Below are positions 10,101 to 18,932 of a DNA stretch of 64,000 nt, piece after piece. Origin of the DNA: CAVSRC01 sp963732845 (GTDB taxonomy: Bacteria; Pseudomonadota; Alphaproteobacteria; Rhizobiales; Kaistiaceae); assembly GCA_963732845.1 (NCBI GenBank), contig CAVTBE010000024.1, forward strand, positions 112,683 through 176,682. The letters run 5' to 3'. The translations under genes and the position numbers were made by a program. The notes below the pieces were generated by a model. That model was not told the origin of the DNA. It made no database searches and saw only the letters and a program-made list of their open reading frames with translations. The first letter of the stretch is position 1. Each line of letters begins with the position of its first letter.

Positions 10101-12547
10101 ACGGGCTCGCCCGCTACGTCAATCCGAATACGGTGCGCCAGATCGTGCGCGCCTCCGATCTCGGCCAGCAGTTCAGCGAGGACGCGCTCAGAGCCGCCTT
10201 CGGCGAACGCATCGACGCCGACAACCTTTCCTTCCGCGATGCCAGCGACGCCTTTGCCATCGTCGCCGGCGCGGTGCGCCTCAAGAACCTGATGGTGAAG
10301 GCGGGAGGGCTGGCAGCACGCGGCAACGCCGTCATCGACTTCAACACCATGACGCTCGACAGCGACTGGAACCTGGCCTTCGATGCGGTCGACAACAAGG
10401 TGCAGAACCGCGAACCGGAGGTCGGCATCGTCTTCCACGGGCCGATTGCCGCGCCCAGCCGGTCGTTCGACGTGCTGCCGTTCGCCGCCTATCTCAACGA
10501 GCGTGAGGCGGCGCGGATGACCGAGATCATCGCGCTCGATGCGGCGACGCGCGCCGAGAAGGAGCGGCTGAACCGGCTGCTGGCCAAACTCAAGGCGGAT
10601 GCCGAGCAGCGCGCCGAGGATCTGCGCATCGCGGCCGAGCGGGAGGCGGCGCGGCTTGCCGCGGCGCAGGCGCAGGCGGCACAACTCGAGGCCTTCCACG
10701 TCAACCGCGAGATCGTGGTGGAGCAGCGCCACGTCGAGGCTTTGGCGTCGCTGGCGGCGCGCCTGGCGCAACAGCAGAGCGAGGCCGAGGCGGCCGCCGC
10801 CGAAGCGGCACAGGCGGCCAAGCAGGCGCAGGCCAAGGCCGCGGCCGTTGCCAAGGCGCTCGCCACGGCGCGTGCAGCGGAGGAAGACGCAGCCGCCAAG
10901 GCCGCCACTGCGGCCACCGATCTGGCGACGGCGCAGGCCAATGCCGCATCGGCCGAGCAGGACATGGCGCGATCGGCTGGCGCCGCCGACGGGATGAAGC
11001 AGGTATCTGCCAATGCCACCGCCAAGGCGGCGTCGACACAAGCCGCCGCCGACCAGGCAGCCCAGGCGAAGGCGGATGCCGACAAGGCGCTGGCGGATGC
11101 GACCGCGCGGGCGGCACAAACGGCGACGGCCGCGAAGAAGGCCGACGCGGTGGCCGCGTCGGCTGCCGCCGACAAGGCGAACGCCGACAAGGTTGCTGCT
11201 GCCGCCGCCGCGGCACGCGACAAGGCCAAGGCTGCGTTTGCCGAGGCCGAAGCCACGGTGAAGGTCGCGCGGGCCGCGGCCGCCACCGCCGTCAATCAGG
11301 AGTCGACGCTTGGTGGCGGCGAAGCGGCGGCGGAGGAGGCGAAGGCCACGGCCGACGCGGAAGCCAAGGCGGCTGCCGCTGTGCTGGCGGAGGCGACGGC
11401 GGCGCGTGAGGCTGCTGCGGAGAAGCTCGACAAGGCCATCGCGGATGCGGCAACGGCCCAGCAGGCCGCAGCCGCGAAGGCGGCCCAGGCCAAGCAGGCA
11501 GCGGATCTTGCCGAGGCATTGGCCGCTGGTGACAATGCCGATGCGCAGGCCATCGCCACCGCCGAGGCCATGAAGGCGGCGGCAGATGGGGCTGCGCAAC
11601 AGGCCGCGGCCAGGCAAGCCGCTGCCGAGGCCGCCAACGCGGTTGTGACCGATGCGCAGGCTGCCTTCGACACGGCGCAGCAGACAGCAGCAACGGCCCA
11701 GCAGCGGGCCGATGCGGCCAATGCCGCCCTCGCTGAGGCCGCCGCGGCGGTCAAGAACGCCGTCGCCGTCGCCGAGCGTGCCGCCAAGGACAAGGCGGCG
11801 GCGCTGACCGGCCTCGACGACAAGACCAAGACGCTCTATGCGGCAAAGGCGGCGCTGGACGAAGCCGAGGCGGCGGTCGAGAAGACGGTGGCCCAAGCGC
11901 AAGCGGCCGCCAAGGCGGCCGCCGATGCCGATGATGCCGTCGCCGCGGCCAAGGCCGATCGCGAGGCTGCGCTCGCCGCCAAGGCGGACGCCGAGAACAA
12001 GGTGGCGGATCTGGCGCGGGCGGCCGACGAAGCGACCAAGGCGGCACAGGCGGCATCGCAGAAGTCGATTGCAACGGCCGCCGACGCCAAGCGGGCGGCG
12101 TCGCAGGCCCAGGCAGCGGCGAACGATGCGGCCGCAGCGGCGAAGCTGCTGGCCCAGAAGACCGCCGCCGACGAGGCGGCGCGGGCCGCTGCCCAGTCCA
12201 CGGCCAAAGACCGTCAGGCCGCAGAGGTGGCCGCGGCCGATGCGGCGGAGCGGGAAAAGACGGCGGCGGCGGCCGCTCAGGCGGCGGCGGCCGAGGCTGA
12301 AAGCGCGGCAGCGGAGGCGCAGGCGGCCCAGCAGTCGGCCGAACGGGCGGCCCAGGCTGCGGCCGGTCTCAACGCGATCGGGGATGCCGCGTCATCGTCC
12401 AGGCAGGGGGCGGCGGCGGCGCCCGCCGGTGCGACGGTCGCGGCGCAGCCGGTGTCGACGGCCCGTCAGAAGAGCGTGCCGCTGCCGGTGCTGCCGAGCG
12501 CCATCCCGAGCGACGCGCCGCTGGTGATCACGCCCCCGAAGTACTGA
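7105..12547 (+). CDS. AsmA-family protein with very long Ala-rich C-terminal tail (one frameshift near 10,055)
   Basis: AsmA-like proteins are anchored in the inner membrane and act in the periplasm in lipid transport or outer-membrane assembly. An N-terminal membrane segment ends in VPWFINWNDYR, and the following 900 or so residues are the beta-rich AsmA region. The frame runs to 10,101, but the conserved AsmA C-terminal part (SPAGLVSTMTGGG, then ARYVNP) continues in the next frame, so one extra base lies near 10,045-10,065. From about 10,500 to 12,400 the protein is an Ala/Lys/Glu/Asp/Gln-rich stretch of about 630 residues predicted to be one long helix or coiled coil, ending in a Pro-rich tip. 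The ribosome site GGAGG near 7096 suggests a start at CTG 7105; GTG 7138 is the first conventional codon. Confidence 0.8.
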
Positions 12548-12554
12548 GCTGTCG

Positions 12555-12773
12555 TCAGGGCCTGGCTTCTGGGCGGCGATACCAGTCGAGCGCGAACATC
12601 CTGAGCGCCGCCGAAAGGTTGGTGTCGTCCGGCCGGTCGCGGTCGACGGCGGCAACCAGTGCCGCGACGCTCATGCCCCGGCTGGAAGCGATCTCGGCCA
12701 GCGCCTGCCAGAAGGGCGCCTCCAGCGAAATGCTGGTGCGGTGGCCGGCGATGGTGATGGAGCGTTTGCTCAC
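12555..12773 (-). CDS. Ribbon-helix-helix domain protein (RHH_4 type)
   Basis: A 72-residue protein whose N-terminal half reads SITIAGHRTSISLEAPFWQAL, one beta strand plus the start of helix 1 of a ribbon-helix-helix fold. Such proteins are dimeric DNA binders. A conserved arrangement in Rhizobiales places this gene and a DUF4169 gene next to fumC. GTG at 12773 is chosen because residues further upstream do not fit the family. Target genes are unknown. Confidence 0.75.
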   Translation of the reverse strand: MSKRSITIAGHRTSISLEAPFWQALAEIASSRGMSVAALVAAVDRDRPDDTNLSAALRMFALDWYRRPEARP

Positions 12774-12798
12774 GGGCCTTGCTCCGACCCTTTCGGGT

Positions 12799-12984
12799 TC
12801 AATCGTCGTCGCGCGCGATGCGGTGCTCGGCAAGCCGGTGTTCCGCCAGGTCGTGTTCCGCCTGCCGCTGCTTCTTCTCGGCCGCGGTCTGCCCGTGCTT
12901 GCGGCGGTTGGCGTCCGCTTCGGCTTCGCGCCCGGCCCGCGCCTTCTGTTTGCGGAAGCGGCGGAGATTGACGATTTCGACCAT
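12799..12984 (-). CDS. DUF4169 family small basic protein
   Basis: A 61-residue, highly charged protein beginning MVEIVNLRRFRKQKAR, the signature opening of DUF4169, followed by an Arg/Lys/Ala/Gln/Glu-rich helix. No function is established. It lies between fumC (11 bases away) and the RHH gene on the same strand, as in related genomes. ATG 12984 matches the family start better than the ATG three codons upstream. Confidence 0.75.
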   Translation of the reverse strand: MVEIVNLRRFRKQKARAGREAEADANRRKHGQTAAEKKQRQAEHDLAEHRLAEHRIARDDD

Positions 12985-12994
12985 CGTGCTCACC

Positions 12995-14410
12995 CTATTT
13001 CGGGCCGATCATATCCTCCGGGCGGACGATCCGGTCGAACTCCTCCGCCGTCACGTGGCCGAGGCGCACGGCCTCCTCGCGCAGGGTCGTGCCGTTCTTG
13101 TGCGCCGTCTTGGCGATCTTGGCCGCGTTGTCGTAGCCGATCTTGGGCGCGAGTGCGGTGACCAGCATGAGCGAACGCTCGAGCGCCGCCTTGATGTTGT
13201 CCTCGCGCGCCTCGATGCCCACCACCGCGTTGTCGGTGAAGGACACCGCCGCGTCGGCCATGAGGCGCACGGACTGGAGGAAGTTGTAGGCCATCACCGG
13301 GTTGTAGACGTTGAGCTCGAAGTGACCCTGGCTGCCGGCGAAGGTGAGGGTGGCATGATTGCCGAAGATCTGGACGCAGACCTGGGTCATCGCCTCGCAC
13401 TGGGTCGGGTTGACCTTGCCCGGCATGATCGAGGAGCCGGGCTCGTTCTCGGGCAGTGACAGCTCGCCGAGCCCTGAGCGCGGGCCGGAGCCGAGCAGGC
13501 GGATATCGTTGGCGATCTTGAAGAGGCTCGCCGCCACCGTGTTGATGGCGCCGTGCGAGAAGACCATGGCGTCGTGGGCGGCGAGCGCCTCGAACTTGTT
13601 CGGCGCCGAGGTGAACTTCATGCCGGTCAGCGCGGCAATGCGGTCAGCGACGCGCTCGGCGAAGCCGATCGGTGCGTTGAGGCCGGTGCCCACGGCCGTG
13701 CCGCCCTGGGCGAGCTGCATCAGCCCGGCCATGGTCTGCTCGATGCGGGTAATGCCGTTCTCCACCTGCTGGGTGTAGCCGGAGAACTCCTGGCCGAGGG
13801 TAAGCGGCGTGGCGTCCTGGGTGTGGGTGCGGCCGATCTTGATGATCTTGGCGAAGGCATGCGCCTTGTCGTTGAGCGCATTGCGCAGCTTGTGCAGCGC
13901 CGGCAGCAGGCGATGCTCAATCTCCTCGGCGCAGGCGATGTGCATGGCCGTCGGATAGGTGTCGTTGGACGACTGGCTCATGTTGACGTGGTCGTTGGGA
14001 TGGACCGGCGTCTTGGAGCCGAGCGTGCCGCCAAGGATCTCGATGGCGCGGTTCGAGATCACCTCGTTGGCGTTCATGTTGGATTGGGTGCCCGAGCCGG
14101 TCTGCCAGACGACCAGCGGGAAGTGGGCGTCGAGCTTGCCTTCCGCCACTTCCTGCGCCGCCTGGACGATGGCCGCGCCGATCTTCGGATCGAGCTTGCC
14201 GAGGTCCATGTTGACCTCGGCGGCGGCGCGCTTGACCAGCCCAAGGGCGCGCACGATCGGCGCTGGCTGCTTCTCCCAGCCGATCTTGAAATTGCCCAGC
14301 GAGCGCTGCGCCTGGGCGCCCCAGTACCGGTCGGCCGCCACCTCGATGGGGCCGAAGGTGTCTGTTTCCGTGCGAGTGGCGGGCGTCTTGTCGGGCTTGC
14401 TGGCGGACAT
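12995..14410 (-). CDS. fumC: Class II fumarate hydratase
   Basis: Interconverts fumarate and L-malate in the TCA cycle; class II enzymes are iron-free tetramers. The 471 residues include the superfamily signature GSSIMPGKVNP (325-335) with the catalytic loop serines, the GRTHTQDA segment with catalytic H196, and SQSSNDTYPTAMH near 145. An upstream in-frame ATG at 14473 would add 21 residues unlike the family, so ATG 14410 is taken. It heads a conserved cluster with DUF4169 and RHH genes. Class I aspartase-like alternatives are unlikely because the match extends throughout. Confidence 0.97.
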   Translation of the reverse strand: MSASKPDKTPATRTETDTFGPIEVAADRYWGAQAQRSLGNFKIGWEKQPAPIVRALGLVKRAAAEVNMDLGKLDPKIGAAIVQAAQEVAEGKLDAHFPLVVWQTGSGTQSNMNANEVISNRAIEILGGTLGSKTPVHPNDHVNMSQSSNDTYPTAMHIACAEEIEHRLLPALHKLRNALNDKAHAFAKIIKIGRTHTQDATPLTLGQEFSGYTQQVENGITRIEQTMAGLMQLAQGGTAVGTGLNAPIGFAERVADRIAALTGMKFTSAPNKFEALAAHDAMVFSHGAINTVAASLFKIANDIRLLGSGPRSGLGELSLPENEPGSSIMPGKVNPTQCEAMTQVCVQIFGNHATLTFAGSQGHFELNVYNPVMAYNFLQSVRLMADAAVSFTDNAVVGIEAREDNIKAALERSLMLVTALAPKIGYDNAAKIAKTAHKNGTTLREEAVRLGHVTAEEFDRIVRPEDMIGPK

Positions 14411-14507
14411 GGGCGGCTGGCTTCCGTTGGCGTGTGGTGGGCGGGTTTTCCCACCGCCACGGACGGAGCGCAAGCCGTGCCCCGGGGGTGCCGGTGCCGG
14501 CTGAAGA

Positions 14508-15062
14508 TCAGGCGATGTCCTCGGCTTCCGCCGCCCGTTTCCGGCCGACGATCATGGCGTGGACGAGGTTCTCACGGTGCCGGAAGCTCGCCAGCGCGAC
14601 GCCCGCCAGGTGCACGCCGACCAGCAGGATCAGGCCATGCGCCGACCAGTTGTGCAGGTGCTGCATCCACGACACGCCCCAGAAGGCGTCGGTGGTCAGC
14701 AGGTAGCCGGTGTAGGCGGTGGCTGCCATGCCCAGCATCAGGGCCACGATCATGGCGCCGCCGGCCGGGTTGTGGCCGATATGGCGCGCCTCGCTGCCGC
14801 TGGCGACGGCCTTGAGATAGGCGACGATGGTCTTCGGCGGGCGGACGAAATGGGCAAAGCGCGCATAGGGCGTGCCGATGAAGCCCCAGGCGAGGCGCAG
14901 CAGGATCAGGCTGCCGGCGGCGTAGCCGGCCCACATATGCACGTTTTCCCAAGTGTTGGCACTGAGCCACGCAACCGCGAAGCTCAGCACCAGACACCAG
15001 TGGAACAAGCGCACGAAGGGATCCCAGACGTGGACCCAGCGGTCTTCGCGGAGGCTCGTCAT
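14508..15062 (-). CDS. Cytochrome b561-type membrane protein (di-heme, Ni/Fe-hydrogenase b-subunit family)
   Basis: An integral membrane electron carrier of 184 residues with four hydrophobic segments. Histidines in VWDPFVRLFHW, near the start, and in WMQHLHNWSAHGLILLVGVH fit heme ligands in this family. Such proteins move electrons between quinols and periplasmic partners. The small PepSY protein encoded 19 bases upstream on the same strand is probably co-transcribed. ATG 15062 gives a soluble N-terminus followed by membrane segment 1; the upstream extension is Arg/Pro/Ser-rich and rejected. Confidence 0.85.
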   Translation of the reverse strand: MTSLREDRWVHVWDPFVRLFHWCLVLSFAVAWLSANTWENVHMWAGYAAGSLILLRLAWGFIGTPYARFAHFVRPPKTIVAYLKAVASGSEARHIGHNPAGGAMIVALMLGMAATAYTGYLLTTDAFWGVSWMQHLHNWSAHGLILLVGVHLAGVALASFRHRENLVHAMIVGRKRAAEAEDIA

Positions 15063-15081
15063 TGTTGGAATGCTATGCCGA

Positions 15082-15360
15082 TCAATTCTCGCCGGCTTCG
15101 GCGTTGTTGAGCTTCTGCAGGGTCTCGGCGTTGTACGCGATGTTCTGCCGCTTGCCCGCCTTGTCGGTGGCATAGACCTCGTAGCAGCCCTTCTCGACCT
15201 TGATCTGTTTGACGGTCAGGCCATCGGCCTTGAGCATGGTCTCGAGCTTGGACTGCGGCTGCCAGGCCGACTGGGGCGCCGTGCTGCAGCTACCGCCGGC
15301 TGCAAAGGCCGGGCTAGCGACGACGAAGGCGATGGCGGAAAGGAGGAATGCGCGTTTCAT
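15082..15360 (-). CDS. Secreted PepSY-domain small protein
   Basis: A 92-residue protein with a clear signal peptide (MKRAF, hydrophobic core, cleavage after ASPAFA). The mature part, with KLETMLKADGLTVKQIKVEKG and CYEVYATDKAGKR, is a single PepSY unit; this domain is usually periplasmic and often accompanies cytochrome b561-like proteins. Two cysteines (CST near 24 and GCYEV near 58) could form a disulfide. It lies 19 bases before the cytochrome b gene. Confidence 0.78.
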   Translation of the reverse strand: MKRAFLLSAIAFVVASPAFAAGGSCSTAPQSAWQPQSKLETMLKADGLTVKQIKVEKGCYEVYATDKAGKRQNIAYNAETLQKLNNAEAGEN

Positions 15361-15596
15361 GAAGTGATATCTCCAAAATTGACCAAACCCAGACGCTTGC
15401 GGCCGAAAGGCCCTCTGCGTTGGTGGCGCGCACGCTAGTCACGGCTGCCTGTCGGCTCGCTGACAGCGACTGGTGGCCGGTTGTCATCGGTGCACCGACA
15501 CGGGATTGCCCGAAATCAGGGTTAACCGGCGGCGAGCGGTTGGCGCCCGGCCGCCGTGGCCGCTACGCTGCCGCAGGGTGGGGAAGGAGATTTGCG

Positions 15597-16430
15597 ATGA
15601 GACCGCTCAGGATGATCGCCGCAGCGCTGGTGGGCGTCACCGTGCTTGCCACCCAGGCGCTTGCCGCCGACCCGGCAGCGGTGCGCACGATGCTGGAGAA
15701 ATCCGGCTTTGTCGCGCAGTACACCGATCTCGGCGAGCAGATGCGCCAGGGCATGATCAACTCGCCGCCGCCCATGCTGCCGCCCGGGGTTGCCACGCTG
15801 ATGGCGTCGATCGTCGGCAACACCATGGACGGCAAGAAGCTGCTCGACGAGGTGCAGACGGTGCTTGCCGCCTCGCTGTCGGACGAGGATGTCGCGGCGC
15901 TCAGCGCCTTCTTCGATTCCGATCTCGGCTCGCGCATCGTCAAGGCCGAGGTGGCCAGCTCCACCCTGTCGGCGCAGGAAGAGATTTCCGCCAAGACCGA
16001 TGCGCTGGTGGCGGAGGTGCGCAAGGACCCCGAGCGGCTGGCCGTGTTCAACCGCATCGACACAATGCTGCACACGGCGGAACTGTCGGCGCGCTCCTCG
16101 GAGAGCATGCTCCGCGCCATGGCGATGGCGATGGCGGAGGCCAGCCCGATGCCGCCGCAACCGGGCCAGATGGCTCAGGCCGATGCCCGCATCAAGGCGA
16201 TGCACGCGGCCTTCGTGGCGCAGGCGCGTACCATGGTCCTTGCCGCCGCGCAGTACGGCTATCGCGACCTCTCGACGGCGGAGATGAAGCGCTACGCCGA
16301 TTTTCTGGAAACCGATCCGTCGCTGGTCATGTATGCCGCCTTCAGCGGCGTCATGGACACCTTCTATGCCGAGACCGGCAAAAGGATCGGTGAGGAGCTG
16401 GCCGCCGCCGTTCGCCAGCGGAAGACCTGA
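15597..16430 (+). CDS. Exported protein of unknown function, DUF2059-like
   Basis: A 277-residue protein with a signal peptide ending TQALAAD. The mature part is mostly helical; the phrases LSDEDVAALSAFFDSDLGSR and DLSTAEMKRYADFLETDPS occur twice-over in pattern and resemble DUF2059 units, which are found in periplasmic proteins of unknown role. ATG 15597 follows GGAAGGAG. The gene stands alone between the divergent PepSY gene and convergent sspB. Confidence 0.6.
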   Translation: MRPLRMIAAALVGVTVLATQALAADPAAVRTMLEKSGFVAQYTDLGEQMRQGMINSPPPMLPPGVATLMASIVGNTMDGKKLLDEVQTVLAASLSDEDVAALSAFFDSDLGSRIVKAEVASSTLSAQEEISAKTDALVAEVRKDPERLAVFNRIDTMLHTAELSARSSESMLRAMAMAMAEASPMPPQPGQMAQADARIKAMHAAFVAQARTMVLAAAQYGYRDLSTAEMKRYADFLETDPSLVMYAAFSGVMDTFYAETGKRIGEELAAAVRQRKT

Positions 16431-16454
16431 GGACAAGGCGAGGGCGGCTGCCGC

Positions 16455-16979
16455 CTATTTCTTGCGGAAGGCGTCGAGGCTGACCACCTGGGCCATCGGT
16501 GTGGCTTCGTCCTCGCCTTCGCCGGCGGCGCCGTCGGTGGTCTCGGCCTCCGGCGCGGCGATGGTCGGCGTCGGCATGTCGGTTACAGTGGGTGGCTCGC
16601 CGTCGGCGATCGCAACCGGCCGCGCGGCCACCTCGAAGCGCAGCTCGAACTGCACCGACGGATCGAGGAATCCCTTGATGGCGGAGAAGGGCACCAGCAG
16701 CCGCTCGGGGACACCGTTGAAGGAGAGGCCGACCTCGAAGGCCTGCTCGGTGACGGTCAGCTCCCAGTACTGGTGCTGGAGGACGATGGTGACGTCCTCG
16801 GGGTACTGGGCGAGCAGGCGGCTGGAGATGCGCACGCCCGGCGCCTGGGTGGCGAAGGTGACGAAGAAGTGATGCTCGCCCGGCAGCCCGGTGCGGGCGA
16901 CTTCGGACAGAACCTTGCGGATCACCCCGCGCAGTGCGTCCTGGGCGAGGATGTCATAACGGATCAGATCTTCTGCCAT
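16455..16979 (-). CDS. sspB: SspB family protein, alphaproteobacterial ClpXP adaptor
   Basis: An adaptor that binds the ssrA tag and delivers tagged proteins to ClpXP. The 174 residues begin IRYDILAQDALRGVIRKVLSEV; the body has HHFFVTFATQAPGV and the strand-rich SspB fold, followed by an acidic Pro-rich linker and a short C-terminal VVSLDAFRKK that fits the ClpX-docking XB peptide. It lies 70 bases from the tmRNA gene, on the same strand, so the tag-making RNA and the tag-reading adaptor are neighbours. Confidence 0.92.
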   Translation of the reverse strand: MAEDLIRYDILAQDALRGVIRKVLSEVARTGLPGEHHFFVTFATQAPGVRISSRLLAQYPEDVTIVLQHQYWELTVTEQAFEVGLSFNGVPERLLVPFSAIKGFLDPSVQFELRFEVAARPVAIADGEPPTVTDMPTPTIAAPEAETTDGAAGEGEDEATPMAQVVSLDAFRKK

Positions 16980-17049
16980 CAGTCGCGGCCGGACCCCGGT
17001 AGCCTGTCGAGACCGACCCTTGCAACTGATTCGGGCGATCCCGTGAAGT

Positions 17050-17402
17050 AAGTGGAGGCTTCTGTTGCCAGGTGCCTCCGAACCCCGCCTGAAAGTGCTA
17101 CCCCTCAGGGCTTGATTTCGGTTTTCCGAGCCGCATTACGCAGCGAGGGCCACCGGAGCATAGTTGTCGTTGGCAACTATAAGTTCGGCCCGATAACGGC
17201 GGAACCATGCCGGGCAAAAGCCCATCCTTTACGCCCTCGTCGATCCTATTTCGCCCCCGCCGCAACCCGCCAGAAGCGGGTGATCCAACGGGCTGAGGTG
17301 GAGGCGCCGGGTACTGCCCCCGGGTCCGCAGGGTTTATTTCGATGGCCGTTTATTGCCATAGCCGGATTGCTCCGACGCCGTGGAATATAAGGATTCCAC
17401 GC
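17050..17402 (-). ncRNA. ssrA: Circularly permuted two-piece tmRNA
   Basis: Rescues stalled ribosomes and tags the unfinished peptide for proteolysis. On the minus strand the acceptor piece comes first and ends GCCTCCACC near 17,297; a spacer follows; the coding piece starts GGGGGCGAAATAGG at 17,258 and carries the tag frame at 17,136-17,174. The acceptor stem forms between GGGGGC and GCCTCC. This reversed order is the permuted form known from alphaproteobacteria. The coding piece ends in a GGAGGC/GCCTCC hairpin near 17,060. The outer limits are estimates, good to roughly 20 bases. Confidence 0.93.
17136..17174 (-). other. tmRNA tag reading frame ANDNYAPVALAA
   Basis: Thirteen codons on the minus strand encode ANDNYAPVALAA and a TAA stop. 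The C-terminal ALAA is the ClpX-type degron and the N-terminal ANDNY is the SspB-contact region in alphaproteobacteria. The sspB gene lies about 160 bases away. Confidence 0.93.
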
Positions 17403-17484
17403 TGAATTGGGAAGGCTCTCGATGTTTCCCGGCTCAGAATCCCCGCTTCAGGCGGGTTCCGTGGCCGCGGCGGCGCCGCCGCCA

Positions 17485-17589
17485 TCAGTTTCCGTCGGTG
17501 GAACCGGGGACGATGTAGATCGGCCGCACCTCGATCGGGCCGTAACGGCAGATCGGCGTCTGCCCGGGGCCGGCGGTCGGCAGCGGCAC
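17485..17589 (-). CDS. Possible 34-residue small protein or remnant
   Basis: A GTG-started frame encodes a Pro-rich peptide with PICRYGPIEVRPIYIVPGS. The phrase is more protein-like than its flanks, but there is no strong ribosome site. It may be the end of a decayed secreted protein. I do not recognise a family. Confidence 0.22.
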   Translation of the reverse strand: MPLPTAGPGQTPICRYGPIEVRPIYIVPGSTDGN

Positions 17590-17681
17590 TCAGTGTTGAG
17601 GCGCGCCGTCACACGCGCTAGGCTGCTACGGTAGTCGGTGTGACTCTTGGCGGTTGCACCATCTCCCGAAAGACTCGCGAA

Positions 17682-18884
17682 ATGAACCGAAGCCCTGCGC
17701 GCGACGCAATCGTGCTCGGCCTGCTGGCGGCCGTAGGCCCCTTTGCCATCGACATGTACCTGCCAGCTCTGCCGTCGATTGCGGCCGATTTCAGGGCTTC
17801 CGACGCGGCGGTGCAGGGCAGCCTTATCGCCTTCTTCCTCGCCGTGGCGTTCGGCCAGATCATCTATGGGCCGGTGTCCGACAGCCGCGGACGGCGGGCG
17901 CCGCTCTATTTCGGCATGGTGCTCTATTCGCTAGGCGCCATTGGCTGCAGCCTGGCCCCGTCGATCGAGTGGCTGATCGCCGCCCGCTTCGTCCAGGGGA
18001 TGGGCGCCTGTGCCGGCATCACCATCCCGCGCGCCATCGTGCGCGATCTCTATACCGGGCCGGATGCGGCGCGCCTGATGGCGCTGATCATGCTGGTGTT
18101 CAGCGCCGCACCGATCCTGGCGCCGCTCTTCGGCAGCGCGGTGATTGCACTGGCGAGCTGGCGGGTGATCTTCGATGTCGTCGCCCTAGTCGGCGTCCTC
18201 GGCGTGGCGATCACCTTCTTCGTACTGGAAGAGACGCGACCGCCGGAGAAGCGGGTGCCGATGGACATTGCCAGCGTCATGCGCGGCTATCGCGAGCTGT
18301 TCCGCGACCGCGGCTTCATCGGCATCGTGCTCGTCGGCGGCTTCGCCATGGCCGGCCTCTTCTCGTTCCTGGCAGGGTCGTCCTTCGTCTACATCGACCA
18401 TTTCGGCCTGACCCCGACCCAGTTCTCCTTCGCCTTCGCCATCAATGCGATCTCCTTCATCGGTTCGGCCCAGTCGACCAGCCGTCTGGCGCGGCGCTTC
18501 GGCCTCAAGCGGGTGGTGCGCGGTTCGGTCACCCTCTTTATGCTGGCGACCGGCATCCTGTTCGGCGCAACGCTCGCCGGTCTCGACAATGTCTACGCGC
18601 TGATTGTCATGCTGCTGGTGTCCTTCGGCGCCATGGGACCGGTCGGCCCCGCGACGGTGGTGCTGGCGCTGGAGCACCACGGGCCCCGCGCCGGCTCGGC
18701 ATCGGCCCTGCTCGGCACGTTGCAGCTCTTCGTCGGCATGACGGTGGTCAGCATCACGGGGGCCGTCTCCAACGGAACGGTGCTGCCCTTGGCGAGCGCC
18801 ATCTTCGGCTGTGCGTGCTGCGCCTTCCTGATCAACCTCGCTGCCCTCAACAGCGGCGAGCCGGCGCCGGACACGGCGGAATAG
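17682..18884 (+). CDS. Bcr/CflA-family multidrug efflux MFS transporter
   Basis: A 12-segment inner-membrane exporter of the DHA1 drug:H+ antiporter group, 400 residues. The opening GPFAIDMYLPALPSIAADF is the Bcr/CflA signature, and SDSRGRRAPLYFG after the second segment is the MFS motif A loop. Substrates of homologues include bicyclomycin, chloramphenicol and sulfonamides; the substrate here is unknown. ATG 17682 is preferred over GTG 17640. It stands 48 bases before thyA and may be transcribed with it. Confidence 0.88.
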   Translation: MNRSPARDAIVLGLLAAVGPFAIDMYLPALPSIAADFRASDAAVQGSLIAFFLAVAFGQIIYGPVSDSRGRRAPLYFGMVLYSLGAIGCSLAPSIEWLIAARFVQGMGACAGITIPRAIVRDLYTGPDAARLMALIMLVFSAAPILAPLFGSAVIALASWRVIFDVVALVGVLGVAITFFVLEETRPPEKRVPMDIASVMRGYRELFRDRGFIGIVLVGGFAMAGLFSFLAGSSFVYIDHFGLTPTQFSFAFAINAISFIGSAQSTSRLARRFGLKRVVRGSVTLFMLATGILFGATLAGLDNVYALIVMLLVSFGAMGPVGPATVVLALEHHGPRAGSASALLGTLQLFVGMTVVSITGAVSNGTVLPLASAIFGCACCAFLINLAALNSGEPAPDTAE

Positions 18885-18932
18885 GGCCGCCGGTGCCTAC
18901 GCCGGAGACGAGAATCGCGCTAGAATCGCCTC

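Noticed and set aside
9944..11902. Leu/Gly/Arg-rich minus-strand frame opposite the Ala-rich AsmA tail
   Set aside because: Composition is the complement of GCC/GCG/AAG codons; no start site or motif.
12860..13459. Plus-strand frames opposite DUF4169 and fumC
   Set aside because: No family resemblance; both minus-strand genes are well supported.
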